Origin: Phycisphaeraceae bacterium
Lineage (GTDB): Bacteria > Planctomycetota > Phycisphaerae > Phycisphaerales > Phycisphaeraceae
Direction of reading: 5' to 3'
DNA length: 6,233 nt
Assembly (NCBI GenBank): GCA_020851395.1
Contig: JADZCW010000310.1
Location: forward strand, 1 to 6,233
Positions within the stretch are counted from its first letter, which is position 1. The number at the start of each line of letters is the position of its first letter. Of the stretch, positions 1 through 3,607 are shown piece after piece. The position numbers and the translations under genes are program-made. The notes beneath the pieces are model-generated. The model was not told the DNA's origin. It did not search any database and saw only the letters and a program-made list of their open reading frames with translations.

Positions 1-715
1 AGTCCCAGTTGGGCCAGGGGACGCGGATGGCGGCAGGCTTCTTGTCGCCCATGTAGGTGAAGGTCGAGCCGACGGCGGCGACGGGCGTGGGCGAGCCCAT
101 GGCGAAGTGGGTCATCTCCAGGGCGTGGACGCCGATGTCGATCATGGGCCCGCCGCCCTGGAGGTCCTTGCGGCCGAAGACGCCCCAGTTGGGCACGCCG
201 CGGCGGCGCAGGGCCTGGACGCGGCCGTAGAGGATCTTGCCGAAGAGGCCCGCGTCGGCGGCTTCCTTGATGAAGGCCGTCTTGGGCGAGTAGCGGTACT
301 GGAAGCCGATGACGATCTTCTTCTTGTTCTTCTTGGCGGCGTCGATCATGGCCTGCGCCTCCTTGGCGTTCATGGCCATGGGCTTCTCGACGATGACGTC
401 GCAGCCGGCGTTGGAGGCGTCGATCGAGGCCGGGGCGTGCAGGCCGTTGGGCGTGCAGATGTTCGCCGCGTCGGGCTGGACCTTGGCGAGCATTTCCTTC
501 CAGTCGGTGAAGCAGTTGCCCTTGGAGATGTTGTACTTGGCGGACCACTTGTCGAGGTTGGCCTGGTTGACGTCGGCCAGGCCGACGATGTCGACATCGG
601 GGAACTTCGACAGGTTCTCCATGTGGAGCCCGGCGATCCCGCCGGCGCCGATGAAGGCGACGCGGAGCTTGTCCTTCTTGGAGGTCGAGGCGGAGGAAGT
701 CTTACGCTTGCTCAT
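1..715 (-). CDS. Gfo/Idh/MocA family oxidoreductase, C-terminally truncated by window edge
   Basis: This is the N-terminal 238 residues of an NAD(P)-dependent dehydrogenase of the Gfo/Idh/MocA family, which act mainly on sugars, inositols and related polyols. The start ATG is the complement of 713-715. AGGA (complement of 725-728) lies 9 nt upstream. A Ser/Thr/Lys-rich tail (residues 1-16) precedes the Rossmann fold, with the dinucleotide-binding loop GAGGIAG at 23-29 and His31. The strand-end Asp48 fits the usual nucleotide-ribose contact. The family EKP motif is at 110-112 (Lys111 expected catalytic). The second domain has GGGPMIDIGVH at 187-197, where Asp193 and His197 match the family's catalytic Asp and His. 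The N-terminus shows no twin-arginine signal, although many planctomycete members carry one, so a cytoplasmic enzyme is expected. It is divergent from the ExbB/ExbD cluster and probably unrelated. The family is certain; the substrate cannot be told from this. Confidence 0.95.
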   Translation of the reverse strand, partial: MSKRKTSSASTSKKDKLRVAFIGAGGIAGLHMENLSKFPDVDIVGLADVNQANLDKWSAKYNISKGNCFTDWKEMLAKVQPDAANICTPNGLHAPASIDASNAGCDVIVEKPMAMNAKEAQAMIDAAKKNKKKIVIGFQYRYSPKTAFIKEAADAGLFGKILYGRVQALRRRGVPNWGVFGRKDLQGGGPMIDIGVHALEMTHFAMGSPTPVAAVGSTFTYMGDKKPAAIRVPWPNWD

Positions 716-740
716 GACGAAAAATCCTGGATGTTGATCC

Positions 741-772
741 GCCCCTGGGTCCCTTGAGCGGGAATCAGGGGC
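741..772. repeat. Imperfect palindrome / possible leader hairpin upstream of the oxidoreductase gene
   Basis: GCCCCTG at 741-747 is the exact reverse complement of CAGGGGC at 766-772. Inside it, a G-T wobble and one mismatch are followed by four more pairs (750-753 with 760-763) around the six-base centre TTGAGC. It ends 26 nt before the oxidoreductase start codon, inside that gene's presumed leader. It could be a repressor operator, as these dehydrogenase genes are often controlled by local regulators, or an RNA hairpin in the leader. It has no T-tract, so it is unlikely to be an intrinsic terminator. The structure is seen directly; the role is inference. Confidence 0.4.
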
Positions 773-798
773 GGTGAGGGGGGCTTACGTTTCGGAAC

Positions 799-826
799 AT
801 TGTGCGCAGGGGGCTGGGGGATTCAA
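799..826 (-). promoter_or_regulatory. Possible sigma70-type promoter for the oxidoreductase gene
   Basis: Read on the minus strand, TTGAAT (complement of 821-826) is followed after 16 bases by CACAAT (complement of 799-804). Each hexamer matches 4 of 6 bases of the TTGACA / TATAAT consensus. Transcription would start near 792 and give a leader of about 75 nt containing the 741-772 palindrome. In DNA this G+C-rich such AT-richer hexamers stand out, but matches of this quality can occur by chance. No comparably good plus-strand promoter for the vWA gene was seen; TAAGAT at 847-852 is the best -10-like hexamer and lacks a convincing -35. Confidence 0.25.
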
Positions 827-842
827 GCGGACGGGCGGCGGA

Positions 843-870
843 GGGGTAAGATGGGGAAAATCGGGCGGGG
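843..870 (+). other. G-quadruplex-type motif upstream of the vWA/TonB-like gene
   Basis: Four plus-strand G tracts occur at 843-846, 853-856, 863-865 and 867-870, with loops of 6, 6 and 1 bases. This satisfies the G3+ N1-7 folding rule. The motif lies 48-75 nt before the ATG at 918, probably in the promoter or leader of the ExbB/ExbD cluster. More G runs (768-771, 778-783, 809-813, 816-820) make the whole intergenic plus strand G-rich. Base composition alone could produce this, and any regulatory role is speculative. Confidence 0.3.
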
Positions 871-917
871 CCGGAAGTGGTCGAACATCCTGTGGCTAAA
901 CGAGGTACGGAACGGGT

Positions 918-1862
918 ATGGGCGGACGATGGGGCAAACGGCTGTGGGGCGGGGGATGGCCTTGGGGGCTGTCGCTGATGCTTCACGTCGGCGCGGCGGT
1001 GGTGGCGATGGGCGTGGTCTGGTCGGTGGCCAGGCCGAGTCGGCCACGGGTGGCGCCGATCCCGGTCGTCGAACTGGCGACGGCTGAACTGGGCATGCCT
1101 AAGCCGGCCGTGGCGGCACCGCAGCCGGTCCCAACACCCACGACGCCCACCGCCGACAAACCCGCTGAGCCGGACACGCCCCCTCCTGAACTCAAGGCCC
1201 CGGTCGAACCGCCGCCGGCCGTGCTCACCCCCCCACCGCCGCAGGCTGTGATCAGCCCACTGGCTGAGCTTCAGTCGACGGACAAGCTCGAGGCGCGCTT
1301 CTACGGCACGGGCGGCGAGGCGTTGCGCATCGTCTATGTTGTCGACGCCTCGGCCTCGCTGGTCGACACGCTGCGCTACGTGCTCGACGAGCTGGAGCGT
1401 TCGGTCGGACGGCTCCAGCCGGCGCAGCAGTTCACGGTCATTTTCTTTCAGGAGGGCAAGTCGCTCGAGCCCACGCCGGGGGGGCTCCGCCGGGCGACGC
1501 GTCAGAACATTCACCAGGCCGTCGAATGGTTCAAGGCTGACACGGGCAACGTCCGGCCGCGCGGTTCGGGGCCGTTGGTTGAGGCGGTGGCCAAGGCGTT
1601 GTCGTACGATCCGGACCTGATCTTCGTGCTGTCGGACAATCTTCTGGGGCCCGTGCCCGCCAGCGCCGCCGAGTCGCAGCAGCGGGCCATCCTGGACGAG
1701 ATCCACCAGCTCAACGACCAGAAGACCATGATCAACGCCATCCAGTTCGTCTACCAGGACCCGCTGGCCGCGGCGGGCAAGACCGGCACGCTCGAACGTC
1801 TGGCCAAGGAGTCGGGCGGGACGTATCGGTTCATCTCGGCCAAGGACCTGGGCATCGAATAA
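918..1862 (+). CDS. TonB-like membrane anchor fused to a von Willebrand factor A (vWA) domain
   Basis: The 314-residue protein has three parts. Residues 1-36 are a short basic, Trp-rich N-terminus and one transmembrane helix (about 16-36) containing SLMLH at 19-23. This is the Ser-x3-His spacing that TonB uses in its transmembrane helix to couple to ExbB/ExbD. Residues about 58-112 are a Pro/Ala/Thr/Glu-rich linker like TonB's periplasm-spanning arm. Residues about 135-314 are a vWA domain with the metal-site DASAS at 143-147 after a hydrophobic strand, and a later strand ending LSDN (Asp240). The usual metal-site Thr is not clear: the segment reads RGSGP at 215-219, leaving Ser217 or Gly218 there. 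No TonB C-terminal domain is present. The ATG at 918 keeps the whole anchor; GAGGT at 902-906 is 11 nt upstream. The gene leads the ExbB-ExbD-ExbD-repeat-protein cluster, so I infer that it transmits motor force to a vWA-bound partner. The vWA call is firm; the TonB analogy is inference. Confidence 0.85.
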   Translation: MGGRWGKRLWGGGWPWGLSLMLHVGAAVVAMGVVWSVARPSRPRVAPIPVVELATAELGMPKPAVAAPQPVPTPTTPTADKPAEPDTPPPELKAPVEPPPAVLTPPPPQAVISPLAELQSTDKLEARFYGTGGEALRIVYVVDASASLVDTLRYVLDELERSVGRLQPAQQFTVIFFQEGKSLEPTPGGLRRATRQNIHQAVEWFKADTGNVRPRGSGPLVEAVAKALSYDPDLIFVLSDNLLGPVPASAAESQQRAILDEIHQLNDQKTMINAIQFVYQDPLAAAGKTGTLERLAKESGGTYRFISAKDLGIE

Positions 1863-1899
1863 GCTGTGACCGTCACGCGAGCGGCCCGCGCCGCACGTC

Positions 1900-1904
1900 A
1901 GGAG
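1900..1904 (+). promoter_or_regulatory. Ribosome binding site of exbB-like gene
   Basis: AGGAG lies 8 nt before the ATG at 1913. It supports that start and hence the N-terminal signal sequence of the ExbB-like protein. The rest of the 50-nt gap after the vWA gene contains only a short palindrome (GTGAC/GTCAC, 1866-1876) and no terminator, consistent with one transcript. Confidence 0.7.
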
Positions 1905-1912
1905 CACGCAAC

Positions 1913-2626
1913 ATGAAGAAGACTTGGTGGCTCTTCGCCTGCCTGATGATCTTGAGCCTGCCCGCCCTGGGGCAGAGTGAAGCGCCCAGGGCCATCTCGG
2001 CCGCGCGGATGTACTTCTGGAGCGAGACGCGCCTGGGGGTGATCAACATGCTGCTGCTCGAGGGGCTGTCGGTGGCGGCCATCGCGTTGATCGTGCGCTT
2101 CGTGCTGCAGCTCCGCCGGTCGCGCGTCCTGCCGGCGGAGACGTATCGCCGGCTCGAGCAGCTCTTGGCTGAGCATCGTCATGAGGAGGCGCTGGCCGTG
2201 GCGCGGGCGGACGAGAGCTACCTCGGCCAGCTCGTGCACGCCACGCTGAGCGAGGCCCCGGGTGGATTCGGAGCGATGGAGCGGGCGATGGTCGAGACGG
2301 CTGATGTTCAGACGGCCAAGATCCTGCGGCCGATCGAGTACCTCAACGTCATCGGCAACCTGGCGCCGATGCTGGGGCTGTTCGGCACGATCTACGGGAT
2401 GATCGTCGCCTTCCAGGCCCTGGTCGCGGCGGGCGGCCGGCCCGAGCCGGCGGACCTGGCGGCGGGCATCTCGACGGCGCTGGTCACGACGTTCTGGGGC
2501 CTGCTCGTGGCCATGCCCGCGCTGGCCGCCTACGCCCTGTTGCGCAACTGGATCGACACGCTCTCGGCCGAGGCGCTGGTCATGGCCGAGAGGCTGATCG
2601 CCCGCTTCTCGCCGCCGCAGAAGTAG
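1913..2626 (+). CDS. exbB: MotA/TolQ/ExbB proton channel family protein
   Basis: This 237-residue inner-membrane protein forms, with ExbD, the proton-conducting stator that powers TonB/TolA-type transmission. Residues 1-20 look like a cleavable signal peptide (Lys-Lys start, hydrophobic core, PALG then Gln). A short exported segment follows, then TM1 at about 43-67, a cytoplasmic helical domain (about 68-146), TM2 at about 147-171 and TM3 at about 186-210. The family's signature motifs are present: LAPMLGLFGTIYGMI at 150-164 and GISTALVTTFWGLLVAMP at 185-202. They include Thr159 and Thr193, which match the conserved pore threonines of E. coli ExbB (148 and 181). The glutamate at E. coli position 176 (GIAEAL) is Thr188 here. 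Clear RBS at 1900-1904. The N-terminal signal sequence is absent from E. coli ExbB but known in other phyla. The gene follows the TonB-like vWA gene and precedes two ExbD genes. Family certain; the symbol is by family, not proven orthology. Confidence 0.95.
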   Translation: MKKTWWLFACLMILSLPALGQSEAPRAISAARMYFWSETRLGVINMLLLEGLSVAAIALIVRFVLQLRRSRVLPAETYRRLEQLLAEHRHEEALAVARADESYLGQLVHATLSEAPGGFGAMERAMVETADVQTAKILRPIEYLNVIGNLAPMLGLFGTIYGMIVAFQALVAAGGRPEPADLAAGISTALVTTFWGLLVAMPALAAYALLRNWIDTLSAEALVMAERLIARFSPPQK

Positions 2627-2661
2627 GACCGGATCGCCAACATCGCTGGAACGCTTCCCCC

Positions 2662-3108
2662 GTGATCCACCGCTCGCTCCAATATCGACGCCGGCCGGCC
2701 GCGTGTGAGATGAACATGACGCCGCTGATCGACGTCTCGTTCCAGCTGATCATCTTTTTCATGTTGGTCAACCAGATCGTCACGGTTGAGAACCCGGCGA
2801 TGAATCTGCCGCGTCTGGTCGAGCCCGTGGCGGAGCAGGTGCAGCCGGAGGGATCGCTGTGGGTCAACGTCCTGCGCCTGGGCGACGGCAAGCCGGAGGT
2901 CTGGATCGGCACGCGCCGGATCGCGCCAGACGACTGGGCGGCGGTGACGGATCGCGTGGCTGACGAGCAGCGCGGCCGCTCCGTGCTGGTGCGTGCCGAC
3001 GGGGGGTTGGCTTACGAGGACGTCGCCCCCGTGCTGCAGGCGGTGCGTGAGGCGGGCGTGCAGCGTGTGGGACTGGTCGTGCTGGGCGAGGAGGATGGAC
3101 GTGAGTGA
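2662..3108 (+). CDS. exbD: Biopolymer transport protein ExbD/TolR, first copy
   Basis: This 148-residue protein is the second stator subunit. It has a basic cytoplasmic N-terminus (residues 1-16), one transmembrane helix (about 21-40) opening with NMTPLIDVSFQLIIFF at 18-33, and a periplasmic domain. Asp24 aligns with E. coli ExbD Asp25, the essential proton-binding residue. The periplasmic part shows the usual ExbD pattern: strand WVNVLRL, WIGTRRI, then VLVRADGGLAYEDVAPVLQAV and VQRVGLVVL near the end. The start is a GTG at 2662 with only a weak GGA 11 nt upstream. No in-frame start lies between the exbB stop and 2662. The ATG at 2710 (residue 17) would remove the cytoplasmic tail just before the helix and is less likely. 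It lies 35 nt after exbB and overlaps the next ExbD gene, so the two are probably translated together. Confidence 0.93.
   Translation: MIHRSLQYRRRPAACEMNMTPLIDVSFQLIIFFMLVNQIVTVENPAMNLPRLVEPVAEQVQPEGSLWVNVLRLGDGKPEVWIGTRRIAPDDWAAVTDRVADEQRGRSVLVRADGGLAYEDVAPVLQAVREAGVQRVGLVVLGEEDGRE
3089..3094 (+). promoter_or_regulatory. Shine-Dalgarno AGGAGG that decides the start of the second ExbD
   Basis: A full AGGAGG sits inside the last codons of the first exbD. It directly abuts the ATG at 3095, which is too close for initiation, but is 6 nt before the GTG at 3101, an ideal distance in the same frame. The GTG is therefore preferred as the second ExbD start. It differs by two residues from the ATG. 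Confidence 0.6.
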
Positions 3109-3607
3109 CGCGGGCCACACCGCGACGCAGGAGCCCGTGCTGATGCCACGGCGGCGGCGCGATCGCACACCCGTCGGCGGGCCGATCCGGCTGAATCTCA
3201 CGCCGATGATCGACATGGTGTTCCAGTTGTTGATCTACTTCGTCGTCACGGCAGGGTTCGTGGCGGATGAGGGGGCGCTGACGACGAGCATGCCCCGCGA
3301 GACCGGCGAGAGCAAGGCCGTCGCCGCGCTGCCGCAGGAGCCGCTGCGGATCATGCTCAAGAAGATCCCCGGCGGCGTGACGATGCGGCTGGAGAACGCC
3401 GGCCAGACCGTCACCGAGGTGCGGGCGCTGACGGGCCTGCTCGAGGCCGTGCAGTGGAACCCGGGGAAGGGTCGCGTCGGCGCGTTCAGGCCCGAGCATC
3501 CCGTCCGCGTGGAGGTGGGGCGCGACGTGGGGTGGGAGGCGGTGGTCAACGCCCTGGGCGCGGCCGCCGCGGCTGACTACACGCGCGTGGAGATCGCCCA
3601 GCCATGA
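3101..3607 (+). CDS. exbD: Biopolymer transport protein ExbD/TolR, second copy
   Basis: This is a second, divergent ExbD of 168 residues from the GTG at 3101 (170 from the ATG at 3095). It has a longer cytoplasmic tail with the run RRRRDR at 17-22, then the hallmark LNLTPMIDMVFQLLIYFVV at 31-49. Asp38 is the proton-binding position. The transmembrane helix spans about 36-55. The periplasmic domain is longer than in the first copy and only loosely similar to it, including strands around LRIMLKK and VTMRLEN and a final DYTRVEIAQP. An in-frame extension back to 2993 is open, but it reads through the first exbD in another frame and is Arg/Cys/Trp-rich, so it is spurious. The gene overlaps the first exbD by 8 nt and the next gene by 4 nt (ATGA at 3604), indicating translational coupling. 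Paired ExbD genes occur in many non-enteric Ton clusters; the two copies may form a heterodimer (inference). Confidence 0.93.
   Translation: MSDAGHTATQEPVLMPRRRRDRTPVGGPIRLNLTPMIDMVFQLLIYFVVTAGFVADEGALTTSMPRETGESKAVAALPQEPLRIMLKKIPGGVTMRLENAGQTVTEVRALTGLLEAVQWNPGKGRVGAFRPEHPVRVEVGRDVGWEAVVNALGAAAAADYTRVEIAQP

Noticed and set aside
107..757. Plus-strand open frame (216 codons) over the oxidoreductase
   Set aside because: The minus strand encodes a complete set of Gfo/Idh/MocA motifs; the plus-strand product is Gly/Val/Asp/Leu low-complexity sequence typical of a shadow frame.
1866..1876. Palindrome GTGAC-C-GTCAC after the vWA stop codon as a terminator
   Set aside because: The loop would be a single base, the stem is only 5 bp and no T-tract follows. 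It does not look like a terminator within this cluster.
765..1907. Minus-strand open frame (380 codons) opposite the vWA gene
   Set aside because: It is Arg-rich and lacks domain structure, while the opposite strand encodes a clear vWA protein.
2993..3100. Upstream extension of the second ExbD to an ATG at 2993
   Set aside because: The added residues read the first exbD in another frame and are rich in Arg, Cys and Trp. An AGGAGG at 3089-3094 supports a start at 3101 instead.
918..3607. Zorya-type anti-phage system (ZorA/ZorB motor)
   Set aside because: The channel and partner are ExbB/ExbD-type, with no MotB/OmpA-like peptidoglycan-binding domain, no long cytoplasmic tail on the channel subunit and no helicase or nuclease gene nearby.
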